A DNA stretch of 64,000 nt from an uncultured Acidobacteriia bacterium. Its GTDB lineage: Bacteria > Acidobacteriota > Terriglobia > Bryobacterales > Bryobacteraceae. A program made the position numbers and the translations under genes. Of the stretch, positions 10,003-20,273 are shown piece after piece. Below the pieces are notes generated by a model. The model had not been told where the DNA came from and did no database searches. It saw only the letters and a program-made list of their open reading frames with translations. The DNA lies in the NCBI GenBank assembly GCA_903825445.1, contig CAIKAS010000341.1:1-64000 (forward strand), written 5' to 3'. Every line of letters begins with the position of its first letter. Position 1 is the stretch's first letter.

Positions 10003-11811
10003 ATGCCAAGCGCTGCCGCTAAAGTCCGCGCGGTCCGGGTGAGAGGAGCCGAGGCGTTGTTCGACCATCGGCCGGACGGAACCATTTACGTCCGCTCGCC
10101 TCGCGACCTGCCACCCTATCCCGACAAGATCACGGAGCGCCTGGAGTTTTGGGCGGCGATGGCTCCGGACCGCACATTTCTGGCGCGTCGCGGGGCGGAT
10201 GGCGAGTGGATGCGGGTCACATATTCGCAGGCGTGGCATCGTGTCCGGGCAATTGCGCAGTCGCTGATTGAGCGCGGGTTGTCGCAGGGGCGGCCGGTGG
10301 CTATCCTTTCCGGCAACAGCATCGAACATGGTTTGTTGGCACTGGGCGCTATGTACGCGGGGGTGTTGTACGCGCCGATTGCACCGGCATATTCGCTCGC
10401 GGTGGGCAGTTTTGACACGCTGGGGAAGATTTGGGAATCGTTCCGCCCTGCGCTCGTGTTTGCAAGTGAAGGGCAGAAGTTCGAGCGCGCACTGCGCCAG
10501 ATGCCCATGGATGGAGTGGAACTGGTGGTGGCGGAATCCGCACCGGCGGGGCTGCCGTTCACGAGATTCAGCGATCTGGAAGCTACACCGGTCACAGCGG
10601 CGGTGGACGACGCGCACGCCGGCGTGACGCCGGATACCGTGGCTAAGATTCTGTTTACCTCAGGGTCCACTGGTTCCCCCAAAGGCGTGATCAATACGCA
10701 GCGCATGTTGTGCGCCAACCAGGAAATGATGCGTACCTTCATGCAGTTTCTGGCGGACGAACCGCCGGTGCTGTGCGACTGGCTGCCATGGAACCACACG
10801 TTTGGCGGCAATCACAACTTCGGTATCGCGCTTTACAACGGTGGCAGCTATTACATCGACGATGGCCGACCCACGCCGGGCGGGTTCGACGCCACGGCAC
10901 GCAATCTTCGCGAGATCGCGACCAGCGCCTATTTCAATGTGCCGAAGGGTTTCGAGATGCTGGTGGAAAGGCTGCGAGCCGATGCCGAACTGCGGCAAGT
11001 CTTCTTCAGCAAGGTGCAGGTATTGTTCTACGCGGCGGCTGGGCTTGGGCAGGGCATTTGGGATGAATTGCAGGAACTGGCAGTGGAGACGTGCGGCGAG
11101 CAGATCCTGATGATGACTGGAATTGGGGCAACAGAATCGGCTCCGGCAGCGCTGTTCACGGGAATCGAGGGGGCGGCTTCCGGATTGGTGGGATTGCCGC
11201 TGCCAGGACTGGAACTCAAGCTTGCGCCGGTGGGGGCAAAGATGGAAGCGCGGCTTAAGGGACCTTCGATCACACCGGGATTCTGGCGTAATGAAGAACT
11301 GACGCGCGCTTCTTTCGATGACGAAGGCTACTACCGAATGGGCGACGCGCTGGTATTCGCGGATGCTGCCGAACCCTTGCGCGGGTTCCGGTTCGACGGG
11401 CGGCTGAACGAGGACTTTAAGCTATCGACCGGGACGTGGGTCAGCGCAGGTCCACTGCGAATGAAGTTTTTGGCGCACTTCGGGGAGTTGGTACAGGACG
11501 TGGTGCTGGCGGGACCGGATCGGGACTTTCTGACTGCGCTGGTCTTCCCTGCCCCGCGCGCGACGGAGGCGGAGATTCGACGGCGGCTAAACGATTTCGC
11601 CTCACTCGCGACCGGCAGTTCCACGCTGGTGCAGCGGCTGGCCATACTGACCGAGCCACCCTCTATTGAGGCGGGCGAGATCACGGATAAGGGAACGATC
11701 AACCAGCGGGCGGTGCGTGAACGTCGCGCCGCACTTGTCGACACGCTGTACCAGTCGAAACCACCGGCGCACGTGATCTGCGTCGATAAAGAATTGGAAT
11801 CCACATCATGA
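10003..11811 (+). CDS. Feruloyl-CoA-synthetase-like acyl-CoA ligase
   Basis: 602 aa AMP-binding (ANL) adenylate-forming enzyme. The P-loop-like motif LFTSGSTGSPKGV is at ~217-229. The following segment NTQRMLCANQEM, the DWLPWNHTFGGN strand and FNVPKGFE are typical of the feruloyl-CoA synthetase subgroup rather than long-chain fatty-acyl ligases. The adenylation acid appears in GYYRMGDA. It activates a carboxylic acid with ATP and CoA. The start chosen is the ATG 9 nt after the stop of the hydratase/dehydrogenase; an upstream in-frame extension to 9916 lies inside that gene. It ends in a 4-nt overlap with the amidohydrolase. Substrate: hydroxycinnamates by subgroup resemblance; not proven. Confidence 0.85.
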   Translation: MPSAAAKVRAVRVRGAEALFDHRPDGTIYVRSPRDLPPYPDKITERLEFWAAMAPDRTFLARRGADGEWMRVTYSQAWHRVRAIAQSLIERGLSQGRPVAILSGNSIEHGLLALGAMYAGVLYAPIAPAYSLAVGSFDTLGKIWESFRPALVFASEGQKFERALRQMPMDGVELVVAESAPAGLPFTRFSDLEATPVTAAVDDAHAGVTPDTVAKILFTSGSTGSPKGVINTQRMLCANQEMMRTFMQFLADEPPVLCDWLPWNHTFGGNHNFGIALYNGGSYYIDDGRPTPGGFDATARNLREIATSAYFNVPKGFEMLVERLRADAELRQVFFSKVQVLFYAAAGLGQGIWDELQELAVETCGEQILMMTGIGATESAPAALFTGIEGAASGLVGLPLPGLELKLAPVGAKMEARLKGPSITPGFWRNEELTRASFDDEGYYRMGDALVFADAAEPLRGFRFDGRLNEDFKLSTGTWVSAGPLRMKFLAHFGELVQDVVLAGPDRDFLTALVFPAPRATEAEIRRRLNDFASLATGSSTLVQRLAILTEPPSIEAGEITDKGTINQRAVRERRAALVDTLYQSKPPAHVICVDKELESTS

Positions 11812-12665
11812 GCGAAACGAAGACAATGAACACGGCGGGACTGAAGGCGATCGACGTCCACGTCCACATCGAACACACGGGCAATGCGGCGGACGCGGAC
11901 AAGGCGGCGGAAAAGTATTTTGGCTCCAGCGGCGCCCCCCGCGAGCGCAACGCGCTGGCCGAATACTATCGGTCCCGTAATATGGCGTGCGTTGTTTTCA
12001 CGGTAGACGAGAGGTTGACGGGGCGCCCCATGGTCCCTAACGACGAGGTCATTCAGTTCGCAACCGACAACGCGGATGTGGCGATACCGTTTGTGAGCAT
12101 CGATCCTACGCGCGGGCCGGAAGCGGTGCGGGAGGCGAAGCGACTGGTAGCTGCGGGCGCGCGCGGGCTGAAGCTGCATCCGCCGCTGCAGCAGTTCTTC
12201 CCGAACGATCCGATCGCTTACCCGCTCTACGAGGTTTTCGCAGAAGCGAAGCTACCGGTTCTGTTTCACACCGGACATAGCGGGATCGGCACGGGCATGC
12301 CGGGGGGCGGCGGGATTCGCCAGAAGTACGGCAACCCCATGACGATCGACGATGTAGCGGTGGATTTCCCCGATCTGCCGATCATCCTGGCGCATCCTTC
12401 ATTCCCGTGGCAGGATGAAGCGATTTCAGTATGTCTGCACAAGCCGACGGTTTATATCGACCTCTCCGGCTGGTCGCCGAAGTACTTTTCCGCGACGCTA
12501 ATTCAGTACGCAAACAGCCTGCTGAAGAATAAAGTGCTGTTTGGCTCGGATTATCCGCTGTTGACGCCGGACCGATGGATGGCGGATTTCGAGAAGATCG
12601 GAATCAAAGATGAAGTGCGGCCGCTGATTCTCAAAGAAAATGCCGTGCGGCTGTTCGGGTTGTAA
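11808..12665 (+). CDS. Amidohydrolase family 2 protein (TIM-barrel metal hydrolase or decarboxylase)
   Basis: 285 aa. Metal-ligand pattern of the amidohydrolase-2 group: His18/His20 in DVHVH, LKLHP at 121-125, His154 in FHTGH, His196 in AHPS and Asp248 in GSDYP. This group includes hydrolases and aromatic carboxylate decarboxylases (the ACMSD/gamma-resorcylate decarboxylase type), which fits the neighbouring feruloyl-CoA-type ligase. The ATG overlaps the ligase stop by 4 nt and the gene ends the operon, with its stop directly abutting the convergent DUF3237 stop. The reaction cannot be read from the sequence. Confidence 0.85.
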   Translation: MSETKTMNTAGLKAIDVHVHIEHTGNAADADKAAEKYFGSSGAPRERNALAEYYRSRNMACVVFTVDERLTGRPMVPNDEVIQFATDNADVAIPFVSIDPTRGPEAVREAKRLVAAGARGLKLHPPLQQFFPNDPIAYPLYEVFAEAKLPVLFHTGHSGIGTGMPGGGGIRQKYGNPMTIDDVAVDFPDLPIILAHPSFPWQDEAISVCLHKPTVYIDLSGWSPKYFSATLIQYANSLLKNKVLFGSDYPLLTPDRWMADFEKIGIKDEVRPLILKENAVRLFGL

Positions 12666-13139
12666 TCAGACTACGCGCCAGAACCGGATAGCAACTTGAT
12701 CGGCAAACCGCTCCGCGTCGCCGACGAACACGGAACGGGTGAGCCACTGCAGGTCCGGCACTGACGTTTCGAAGATCGGAGTAGTGCGGAAGTAGTACTC
12801 AGACCGATTTACGCGTAAACCTTCGCGAAGCTTGCGCAGGACGTCCGGCGGGCCGGAGCGGATGCCGCGATTCAGCACGTAGATTAAGCCGCCGGCATCG
12901 GTTTCCAGGGTGTAGCGGGCCTCTAACTCGGCCGCGCCGTCGGGTCGGACTATCTGCCAATCGGCTCCTCCGGGCACGACGCGCCCGCGCACGCCTGGAC
13001 CTTCAAATGTGCCGCCGGTGATCGGTATGATCCGGCGTTCACCGCGGGGCGTCAGGCCAATGTCAATGGCGGGCGCGATGGTGACGCGCGCCTCCATGAT
13101 GAATTCGAGCTGCGGGGCTGCAAGTTCTGCTGCAGGCAT
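12666..13139 (-). CDS. DUF3237 family protein
   Basis: 157 aa, no signal peptide. The family pattern is visible: an opening strand MEARVTIAPAIDIGLTPRGERR, then GGTFEGPGVRGRVVPGGADW (a hallmark of DUF3237), LEARYTLETDAGGLIYV, NRG, and YYFRTTPIFET. Members are small beta-barrel proteins of unknown function, often found near aromatic or ester catabolism genes. Convergent with the amidohydrolase (stops abut). The ATG at 13139 is used; an in-frame TTG two codons upstream is possible. Confidence 0.85.
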   Translation of the reverse strand: MPAAELAAPQLEFIMEARVTIAPAIDIGLTPRGERRIIPITGGTFEGPGVRGRVVPGGADWQIVRPDGAAELEARYTLETDAGGLIYVLNRGIRSGPPDVLRKLREGLRVNRSEYYFRTTPIFETSVPDLQWLTRSVFVGDAERFADQVAIRFWRVV

Positions 13140-13185
13140 GGGCAAATTCTATCAGGACCTGCGCTATACTTGCGGCGTTTCCGCT

Positions 13186-15465
13186 ATGAATCCGGCGCCC
13201 AATTCGCAGGCTGAACGCTTTCCGTCCCGATGGCTGAATATCGCTGCGCCTGTCCTGCTTCTCGTCATCGTGATCGCCTTCTTCTGGAAGGTGGTACTCA
13301 CGAACCAGTACAGCTGGCTGGAATCGCCGGATCTCGCATGGCAGATCGTACCGTGGTTCCAGTATCAGGCCGTGCAGTTTCACCAACATGTCTTCCCCAT
13401 CTGGGACCCATACCAGTATGCCGGTCAAACGCTGATTGGGCAGGATAACCCGGGGCTGGCTTATCCGTTGAACTGGATCTTGTTTTCACTTCCCCTGAAA
13501 GACGGCCATATCAACATCCGGTACCTGGACTGGTACTACATGTTGATCCACTATTTCGGAGCTCTCTTCTGCTATTGGCTTTGCCGGGATTTGGACAGAA
13601 GGCGGACCGCATCCATTGCGGCCGGAATCTCCTTTGGACTGGGCGGTTTCATCGGAACCACGGACTGGCCGGAGATCATCAACGGAGCGATCTGGGCACC
13701 GCTGGTATTTCTATTTCTCTTTCGCGCGCTGCGCGGAGTTCGTCCCCGAATCAGCGCGGCGTTGTGCGGCCTGTTTCTGGGTGTTAGCTGGCTGAGCGGA
13801 CATCATGTGATCCCGATGTTTACGTCGCTGGCCGTGCTAGTGGTGTGGCTGTATTCGCTGGTAGCCCGCAGCGAGGCGCCGATGACGCCAAGCCGGAAAA
13901 GGCTCGCTGTGTGTGTATCTGTTTTCCTGCTGTTCACCGCGATGGCCGGCGCACTTCAGATGTGGCCGACTTTCGCCTATGGCCGCACCGCCGTCCGGTG
14001 GGTCGGCTCGCAACACGACCCGATTACGTGGAAGGAGACGGTGCCATACACCGTCCACAAGCGGTATTCGCTTAGTCCGCGGTATCTGCCCGGCATCCTG
14101 ATCCCGCGCTATGACGATGGCGTGAGTCCATACGCGGGCGTGACGGCACTGGCGCTCGCAGGACTTGCCCTGACGTGCTTCTGGCGGATCCGCGAAGTTC
14201 GACTGCTCTTCAGCGTGGGTCTGGGAGGACTGCTCTTCGCCCTGGGTGACAGCGACGTTTTCCATGGCATTTTATACAGCACGATGCCGATGATCGAAAA
14301 GGCACGCGAACCCGCCATGGCGATCTTTCTTTTTCATTTCGCCATCGCGCTCCTGATCGGGTTCGGGATGGATGCGCTTGCCGATCTCGCGCATGGTTTG
14401 ACGCCAGGCGCACTCCGACGGCTGATGAAAGTTTTGGTCGTGTTCGGGTCCGTCACGTTCCTCATCGTCCTCAGTGTTTTCATTGCAAACGGCGAGAAAT
14501 GGATAGGGGACGATGGCGTCGTGGTGACGGTATTTGCGGCGCTGGCATTATCGGGCCTGGTATATCGCCTGAGTCGGGCCCCCGGGCCGAATCGCTACCT
14601 TCCGCTCCTTGTCATCGCACTCTATCTTTTTGAACTGGGCAACAACTCGCTTTACTATCTGCCTAACAAGGACGAGCTCGCGCGTAACATTTATCTGAGC
14701 CGTCTGGCGGACACAAAGCAGGTCGCCGATTTTCTCCGGCGCGAACCGCAACCGGTGCGGGTGTGGACGAATATGGAGGATGTGCCGTTCAATTTCGGCG
14801 ATTGGTTTGGTATCGATACGCTCAGCGGGTATACGCCCAGCATGCCATTCGACTTTTACAGAATCGAAGCCTACACGCGTCCGGGACGCGAGATTTATTC
14901 GGCAGCCTACGCGATTGGCAGGAAGCCGATGTTTCCGGATCAAACGGAAGTATTTCGCGACAGCAACGGACTGGCAGTCTACCGGAATCCGGAAGTCATG
15001 GCGCGCGTGCGGACGGTTCACGATGCCGTACGCGTGACGGATTCCGACGACGCGAGGCATCATCTGCAGAATCCCGCGTTCGATCTTCGGACACGTACAT
15101 TCGGCTACACGGCGACGCCTCTAATGGAACAGTGCAACGGCGATACGGTGGGGAACCTGGTGCGGAGAATCAATGAAACCAGTACGACCGTAACGATGAA
15201 GTGCCGCGGTATGGTCATCATCAGCGAGAACGATGCGCCGGGCTGGACAGCGCAGGTGGATGGGCGGAAAACGCCTGTCTACGATGCGTACACGGTGCTT
15301 CGCGGCGTCGTTGTGGATGCGGGGACGCACAACATCCGCATGCTGTATCGGCCACTAAGCGTAAGCGCCGGCGCGACGGCAACACTGCTGGCTTTTCTTG
15401 CAGCTTTCGGCCTGTGGCTAACGCCGTGGGAGCGTGGAGAAACGGACGAGGCAGAGAGTCAGTGA
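13186..15465 (+). CDS. YfhO-like multi-pass membrane protein
   Basis: 759 aa integral membrane protein. A first helix at ~15-35 (LNIAAPVLLLVIVIAFFWKVVL) precedes a large loop with SPDLAWQIVPWFQY, WDPYQYAGQTLIGQDNPG and YPLNW, the signature region of the YfhO/GT-C-like family. About ten further hydrophobic segments follow, with a soluble C-terminal domain from ~500. YfhO-type proteins are linked to glycosylation of cell-wall polymers or lipids. The start ATG at 13186 follows a TATACT box with only a short leader; upstream in-frame residues overlap the divergent DUF3237 gene. GTGA overlap with the next glycosyltransferase suggests that the two act together on a lipid-linked sugar. Confidence 0.85.
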   Translation: MNPAPNSQAERFPSRWLNIAAPVLLLVIVIAFFWKVVLTNQYSWLESPDLAWQIVPWFQYQAVQFHQHVFPIWDPYQYAGQTLIGQDNPGLAYPLNWILFSLPLKDGHINIRYLDWYYMLIHYFGALFCYWLCRDLDRRRTASIAAGISFGLGGFIGTTDWPEIINGAIWAPLVFLFLFRALRGVRPRISAALCGLFLGVSWLSGHHVIPMFTSLAVLVVWLYSLVARSEAPMTPSRKRLAVCVSVFLLFTAMAGALQMWPTFAYGRTAVRWVGSQHDPITWKETVPYTVHKRYSLSPRYLPGILIPRYDDGVSPYAGVTALALAGLALTCFWRIREVRLLFSVGLGGLLFALGDSDVFHGILYSTMPMIEKAREPAMAIFLFHFAIALLIGFGMDALADLAHGLTPGALRRLMKVLVVFGSVTFLIVLSVFIANGEKWIGDDGVVVTVFAALALSGLVYRLSRAPGPNRYLPLLVIALYLFELGNNSLYYLPNKDELARNIYLSRLADTKQVADFLRREPQPVRVWTNMEDVPFNFGDWFGIDTLSGYTPSMPFDFYRIEAYTRPGREIYSAAYAIGRKPMFPDQTEVFRDSNGLAVYRNPEVMARVRTVHDAVRVTDSDDARHHLQNPAFDLRTRTFGYTATPLMEQCNGDTVGNLVRRINETSTTVTMKCRGMVIISENDAPGWTAQVDGRKTPVYDAYTVLRGVVVDAGTHNIRMLYRPLSVSAGATATLLAFLAAFGLWLTPWERGETDEAESQ

Positions 15466-17078
15466 ACTGGATTGTGCGGAGACCGGGCCTGGTGGCGCTG
15501 ATCCTCGTCATCATCGCATCGGCGCGAATCGTTTCCACCTATCGGGCACTCAGCCACACAACGGACGAGCCGGCGCATTTGGCGGCGGGCATCGAGTGGA
15601 TTGAGAATGGCACGTATACGTACGAAGATCAGCATCCGCCGCTCGCCCGCGTGGCAGGAGCACTCGGGGCTCACTTGATCGGGAGCCGGTGGTCACGCAA
15701 CAAGAGCATGTACGACGAGGGGTACCACATCCTCGGCCAAAATAAACGATATAACCAGGTTCTGTTCTTCAGCCGTCTATGCATGCTGCCGTTCTTTTGG
15801 ATTGGCTGTGCCGCCGTTTGGTTTTGGGGACTGCGCATAGGTGGGACGAACACGGCCCAGCTGTCCGTACTGCTTTTCACCACGACGCCGCCCATCCTGG
15901 CGCATGCAGGCCTGGTTACTACGGATATGGCGCTGACCTCATTCGTCACCGCCACACTGGTCGCGTCATTGTATTGGGTATCGCAGCCTGACTGGCGACG
16001 CTCGCTCGTTTTGGGGACAGTGCTCGGCCTGGCGCTGCTTTCCAAATTCTCCGCACTGGTGTTCCTGCCTGGCGCCTGGCTTCTAATGTGCATCGCGTGG
16101 TTGTGGCGCGTCCGCCGCGGCATTCGAAGTATCGCCGGCGCAATCAAGGCGCGTATTGGCCGGGGGGCTGTCACGGCGATGGTGACGCTGCTCATCATTT
16201 GGGCCGGATACCGCTTCGACATTGGGCGCGTGGATTACCTGAAAGCCAGGATGCCAGCGCCAGCCTTTTTCACCGGCTTACAGAGTGTCTACCTGCATAA
16301 CGGAGAGGGCCATCTGGCGTATCTTCTGGGAACCCTGAACCATAGCGGATTCTGGTACTACTATCCGGTAGTGGTGGCGGTGAAGACACCACTGGCGACG
16401 TTGATCCTGGTGGTTTTCAGCGTCTGGTTCGCCGTACGTCACCGCAAACTCCAGGCAATCGCAACACCGGTGGCTTCGATTGCAACGCCGGTGGCGCTGA
16501 TCCTGACCCTGCTCGGCGTCGGATTCTTCAGCCACATCAATATCGGGGTGCGGCACATTCTGCCGATTTATGCGGCCTTCGCTCTTTGTGGCGGCGTCGC
16601 CCTGAGTTACATGCTGGGGTCGAAGCAACGATGGCTGACAGGAGCGGCAATCGTGCTCCTAAGCTGGCAAGTGCTGACTGGAATACTGGTGCATCCCGAC
16701 TACCTCGCGTACACCAACGAACTGGCTGGCAGCCATCCCGAACGGATTCTGGCCGATTCCGATCTCGACTGGGATCAGGGAATGCGGGGCCTGGCATTGC
16801 GACTGGAGGAGCTGAACGTACAGAACTTCACATTCAAGGCGAACAGCTCGGGCTACCTTATCGCCAACGGCCACTGGCTTCCCGCATACGAGCTGATGCC
16901 GGATGGCGACCAGCCGAGGCCGGGCTGGAACGCGGTTTGTATCACTGGCTGGAAGCTCAGTGGTCAACCAAGGTGGGCGGACAGGATCGAGCCAACGGAG
17001 CGAATCCGCCGTTCCATACTTCTTTACTACATCCCAGCTGAAAAAAAATCAGACGCCAGACCCATCAGTCCTCAATAG
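15462..17078 (+). CDS. GT-C glycosyltransferase (ArnT/PMT type), membrane
   Basis: 538 aa. The first membrane helix is at ~8-26, then the periplasmic loop TTDEPAHLAAGIEW with the DE pair typical of PMT/ArnT-like transferases and the QHPPLA motif. Around ten more hydrophobic segments follow and a small C-terminal soluble tail (SDLDWDQGMRGLALRLEEL). It probably transfers a sugar from a polyprenyl-phosphate donor on the periplasmic side. The GTG start at 15462 overlaps the YfhO-like stop (GTGA), with purine-rich GAGGCAGAGAG upstream. Its end overlaps the convergent DUF2103-like gene by 14 bp. Acceptor unknown. Confidence 0.87.
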   Translation: MNWIVRRPGLVALILVIIASARIVSTYRALSHTTDEPAHLAAGIEWIENGTYTYEDQHPPLARVAGALGAHLIGSRWSRNKSMYDEGYHILGQNKRYNQVLFFSRLCMLPFFWIGCAAVWFWGLRIGGTNTAQLSVLLFTTTPPILAHAGLVTTDMALTSFVTATLVASLYWVSQPDWRRSLVLGTVLGLALLSKFSALVFLPGAWLLMCIAWLWRVRRGIRSIAGAIKARIGRGAVTAMVTLLIIWAGYRFDIGRVDYLKARMPAPAFFTGLQSVYLHNGEGHLAYLLGTLNHSGFWYYYPVVVAVKTPLATLILVVFSVWFAVRHRKLQAIATPVASIATPVALILTLLGVGFFSHINIGVRHILPIYAAFALCGGVALSYMLGSKQRWLTGAAIVLLSWQVLTGILVHPDYLAYTNELAGSHPERILADSDLDWDQGMRGLALRLEELNVQNFTFKANSSGYLIANGHWLPAYELMPDGDQPRPGWNAVCITGWKLSGQPRWADRIEPTERIRRSILLYYIPAEKKSDARPISPQ

Positions 17079-17364
17079 CGGCCTGAATCAGCCCCGCCAA
17101 TTCGTCCTGACTAAGTGCCGTGCTGATAAAGAGTTCCTGTCTCGCGCCGTTGGCGAGGGCGATCGCTTTCCATCCATTCTGCGTGGGCACGGTGATGCGG
17201 ATCTTCACGGCTCCTTTTGCGTCGCGGACGGGGCGAATCACGCCCGGGATGACGGAACGAATGTCGTCACTGACGACTAAACGGTCCAGAACCGGACGCA
17301 GACTGTCCAGAATGCTGTGCTCGATCTTGAGCTTTCCCTGCGCGGTCCTGAGCCGGAAGGACAT
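17065..17364 (-). CDS. DUF2103-like small protein
   Basis: 99 aa, cytoplasmic. The core LKIEHSILDSLRPVLDRL...IRSVIPGVIRPVRDAKGAVKIRITVPTQNGWKAIA resembles the DUF2103 family of predicted metal-binding proteins (conserved EHS and IPGxIRP). A longer frame begins at 17439, but the ATG at 17364 gives the usual length. It is convergent with the glycosyltransferase (14-bp overlap of ends) and divergent from accB. No function is known; the family call is from recalled motifs only. Confidence 0.6.
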   Translation of the reverse strand: MSFRLRTAQGKLKIEHSILDSLRPVLDRLVVSDDIRSVIPGVIRPVRDAKGAVKIRITVPTQNGWKAIALANGARQELFISTALSQDELAGLIQAAIED

Positions 17365-17466
17365 GGCCGTATCGTACCGCGAGGGGCGGCGGGAGGCCTG
17401 AACAGGGCAAAACCGGCCGGGGGGACCGGCGAGACCCATGTCGATACTGTTAATCTAGTCAGTTGC

Positions 17467-17946
17467 ATGACTAACGACGAAATCCGTGAGTTGATTCAGC
17501 TTGCGACGGATACCGGAGTGGCCGAACTGGAAGTACAGCGCGGCGAAAACCGGGTCCGCATCCGCACCTTAGCCGGCGTTGAAGCCAGCGTGGTGGTTCC
17601 ACAGTACGCGGCGCAGCCCGTGGTTGCAGCACCACCCGCCGCGACATTTGCCTCCTCGGCCCCGCCTTCGAAGGCCGAAGTGCCTATCGCCAAGGAAACC
17701 GATTCACTGATCTACGTGAAGTCGCCCATCGTCGGCACCTATTACGAATGCGCCTCGCCCGGCGCGCCGCCGTTTGTGCGGATTGGGGAGCATGTGACGC
17801 CCGGTAAAGTTCTCTGCATCATCGAATCGATGAAGCTTATGAACGAGATTGAAGCCGACGCGGCTGGCGTGATCGAGAGCAAGCTCGTGCAGAACGGGCA
17901 GCCGGTGGAATACGGAGAAGCGCTCTTTGGCATCCGCCCCGTTTAA
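17467..17946 (+). CDS. accB: Biotin carboxyl carrier protein of acetyl-CoA carboxylase
   Basis: 159 aa carrier subunit. An N-terminal helix-strand segment ([25 protein letters not shown]), an Ala/Pro-rich linker at ~50-85, and the C-terminal biotinyl domain with ESMKLMNEI; the Lys of this motif is the biotin attachment site (the family usually has EAMKM). It shuttles the carboxylated biotin between AccC and AccA/AccD, which are not in the window. The ATG at 17467 follows GATACTGTTAATC, a possible promoter. The 3' end overlaps accC by 20 nt. Confidence 0.95.
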   Translation: MTNDEIRELIQLATDTGVAELEVQRGENRVRIRTLAGVEASVVVPQYAAQPVVAAPPAATFASSAPPSKAEVPIAKETDSLIYVKSPIVGTYYECASPGAPPFVRIGEHVTPGKVLCIIESMKLMNEIEADAAGVIESKLVQNGQPVEYGEALFGIRPV

Positions 17947-19276
17947 GAAAATACTGGTCGCCAACCGGGGAGAGATCGCGCTGCGCGTTATCTGCGCATG
18001 CAAAGATCTGGGCATTCCCACGGTTGCGGTCTACTCCGAAGCTGATCGCCACAGCCTGCCCGTGCGTTTCGCCGACCAGGCGATCTGCATTGGCCCGGCC
18101 AAGAGCGCGCGCAGCTATCTGGACATCCCTTCTATCATCAGCGCGGCGGAGATCACGAACGTGGATGCTATCCATCCGGGTTACGGATTTCTGAGCGAGA
18201 ACGCAGGGTTCGCCGAAGTTTGCCGCGTATCGCGAATCAAGTTCATCGGACCGACCCCGGAAGTGATTTCGCAGATGGGGATCAAGGAACGGGCGCGCGC
18301 CATCATGAAGGAACACGGCGTCCCGATTCTGCCCGGTTCGGAAGGCGTGCTTTCGAGCGCCGAAGAGGCCGTGGAAACGGCGAACCGAATTGGCTACCCG
18401 ATTATTCTCAAGGCGTCGGCAGGCGGCGGTGGGCGCGGCATGCGCATCGTCAACAGCGCTGAAGAACTGCCGGGACTGCTGGAACAGGCGCAACAGGAAG
18501 CGGGCGCGTCGTTTTCGAGCGCAGATGTTTATCTGGAGAAGTTTGTGGGTGCTCCGCGCCACATTGAATTTCAGTTGCTGGCGGATGAGCATGGCAACGT
18601 GGAAATACTCGGCGAGCGTGACTGCAGCATCCAGAGGCGGCATCAGAAGCTACTGGAAGAATCCCCGTCACCGGCACTGAGCGATAAGGTCCGGAAGCGA
18701 GTTACCGCAAAGCTGAAGGACGCGATGAAGGCGATCGGCTACAGCAACGCGGGAACGGTCGAGTTCCTGATGGATGAAAAAGGCGATCTTTACTTCATCG
18801 AAGTGAATGCGCGCATTCAGGTGGAACATCCGGTGACCGAAATGGTCACTGGTGTCGACCTTGTAAAGGCGCAGATCCGCATCGCTGGCGGCGAGAAGCT
18901 GGCCGATATTCTGGGTGGCCCTGTCGTTTCTCGCGGCCACGCCATTGAGTGCCGCATCAACGCCGAGAACCCGGAGACCTTCACGCCTTCGCCGGGCAGG
19001 ATTACGGGGCTGAATTTGCCAGGAGGCATCGGCATCCGCGTGGATACGCATGCCTATCAGGACGGCGTGATTCCACCGTATTACGATTCACTGGTGGCGA
19101 AACTGATCGCGCACGGGGCCAACCGTGAAGAAGCGATCGCGCGTATGAAGCGGGCGCTGGATTTGTTTGTGGTGGAGGGAATCCACACGTCAATCCCGCT
19201 GCACAAGCGCATTATGAACGAGCCCGACTTCGTGGCCGGCACGTTCGATACGAATTTCATCAAGCGTTGGATGTAG
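17927..19276 (+). CDS. accC: Biotin carboxylase subunit of acetyl-CoA carboxylase
   Basis: 449 aa ATP-grasp enzyme that carboxylates biotin on AccB using ATP and bicarbonate. The N-terminal domain begins [14 protein letters not shown]. The glycine-rich ATP loop [11 protein letters not shown] (~159-169), [12 protein letters not shown] and the catalytic segment [13 protein letters not shown] (~288-300) are intact. No ATG or GTG exists in frame near the N-terminus, so the start must be TTG at 17927, inside accB, with GGAGAAG about 6 nt upstream. The unusual start plus 20-nt overlap suggests translational coupling to accB, which keeps subunit ratios. Confidence 0.95.
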   Translation: MASAPFKKILVANRGEIALRVICACKDLGIPTVAVYSEADRHSLPVRFADQAICIGPAKSARSYLDIPSIISAAEITNVDAIHPGYGFLSENAGFAEVCRVSRIKFIGPTPEVISQMGIKERARAIMKEHGVPILPGSEGVLSSAEEAVETANRIGYPIILKASAGGGGRGMRIVNSAEELPGLLEQAQQEAGASFSSADVYLEKFVGAPRHIEFQLLADEHGNVEILGERDCSIQRRHQKLLEESPSPALSDKVRKRVTAKLKDAMKAIGYSNAGTVEFLMDEKGDLYFIEVNARIQVEHPVTEMVTGVDLVKAQIRIAGGEKLADILGGPVVSRGHAIECRINAENPETFTPSPGRITGLNLPGGIGIRVDTHAYQDGVIPPYYDSLVAKLIAHGANREEAIARMKRALDLFVVEGIHTSIPLHKRIMNEPDFVAGTFDTNFIKRWM

Positions 19277-19298
19277 GAGCAAGCAACTGGAGCAAGCC

Positions 19299-20267
19299 AT
19301 GGCCAGAAAGATTAGGTTCGGAGTACTGAGCGTCGCCAAGATTGGGACGGTCAAAGTCATTCCGGCGATGCAAAAGTGCGCGCACTGCGAAGTAACAGCG
19401 ATAGCGTCGCGAGAGCTGAGCCGCGCACAGGCGGCCGCTGCGCCACTGGGCATCGCGAAGGCTTACGGTTCATACGAAGAACTCCTGGCAGACCCGGATA
19501 TCGACGTCATTTACAACCCGTTGCCGAATCACATGCACGTTCCGTGGTCGATCCGCGCCGCGGAAGCCGGCAAACACGTGCTTTGCGAGAAACCGCTGGG
19601 GCTGAATCCAGGCGAAGTGCAACAGATGATCGCGGCTCGCGACCGCACGGGCGTGAAGATGGGCGAGGCGTTCATGATTCGCACGCATCCGCAGTGGCTG
19701 CGCACGAAGGAAATTGTGCAATCGGGCGAGATTGGCGAGCTGCGCACGATGCACTGCATCTTCAGTTTTTTCAACCGCGATGCGGCGAACATCCGCAATA
19801 AACGGGAGTATGGCGGCGGGGCGCTGATGGATATCGGTTGCTATCCGATCCAGGCTTCGCGCTTTATTTTCGGCACAGAACCGCGCAAGGCGACCGCGCG
19901 GATCGAGCGCGATCCCGATTTCGGCATCGATCACACGATTTCCGGCCTGCTGGATTTTCCTAATGGACAGGCGCTGTTTACTACGAGCATGCAGATGAAT
20001 CCGTATCAGCGCGTGGGATTCTTTGGAACTAAAGGAAGCGTGGAAATCGAGATTCCGTTTAACGCGCCACCGGACCGGGAGACGCGCATTTTTGTCCGTA
20101 TGGGAACGACGGAACGCACTGAGACATTTCCGATCTGCGACCAGTACACGCTGCAGGGCGATGCCTTCGCGCGAGCGATTCTGGATAACGGCGAAGTGCC
20201 GGTATCGCTTGAAGATGCGCTGGGCAATGCGAATGTGATGGCAGCACTGCTGAAAACGGAAGACTGA
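19299..20267 (+). CDS. Gfo/Idh/MocA family oxidoreductase
   Basis: 322 aa NAD(P)-dependent dehydrogenase or reductase. The Rossmann domain (KIRFGVLSVAKIG...) has CEKPLGLNPGEVQ at ~98-110, the EKP motif of the family. The C-terminal alpha/beta domain carries GGGALMDIGCYPI, with catalytic Asp and the following Gly-Cys-Tyr. Substrate class: sugars, inositols or dipyrroles; not decidable here. The ATG has GGAG 7 nt upstream. It follows accC by 22 nt and may be in the same transcript, though no metabolic link is obvious. Ends 6 nt before the convergent response regulator gene. Confidence 0.9.
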   Translation: MARKIRFGVLSVAKIGTVKVIPAMQKCAHCEVTAIASRELSRAQAAAAPLGIAKAYGSYEELLADPDIDVIYNPLPNHMHVPWSIRAAEAGKHVLCEKPLGLNPGEVQQMIAARDRTGVKMGEAFMIRTHPQWLRTKEIVQSGEIGELRTMHCIFSFFNRDAANIRNKREYGGGALMDIGCYPIQASRFIFGTEPRKATARIERDPDFGIDHTISGLLDFPNGQALFTTSMQMNPYQRVGFFGTKGSVEIEIPFNAPPDRETRIFVRMGTTERTETFPICDQYTLQGDAFARAILDNGEVPVSLEDALGNANVMAALLKTED

Positions 20268-20273
20268 GAGACC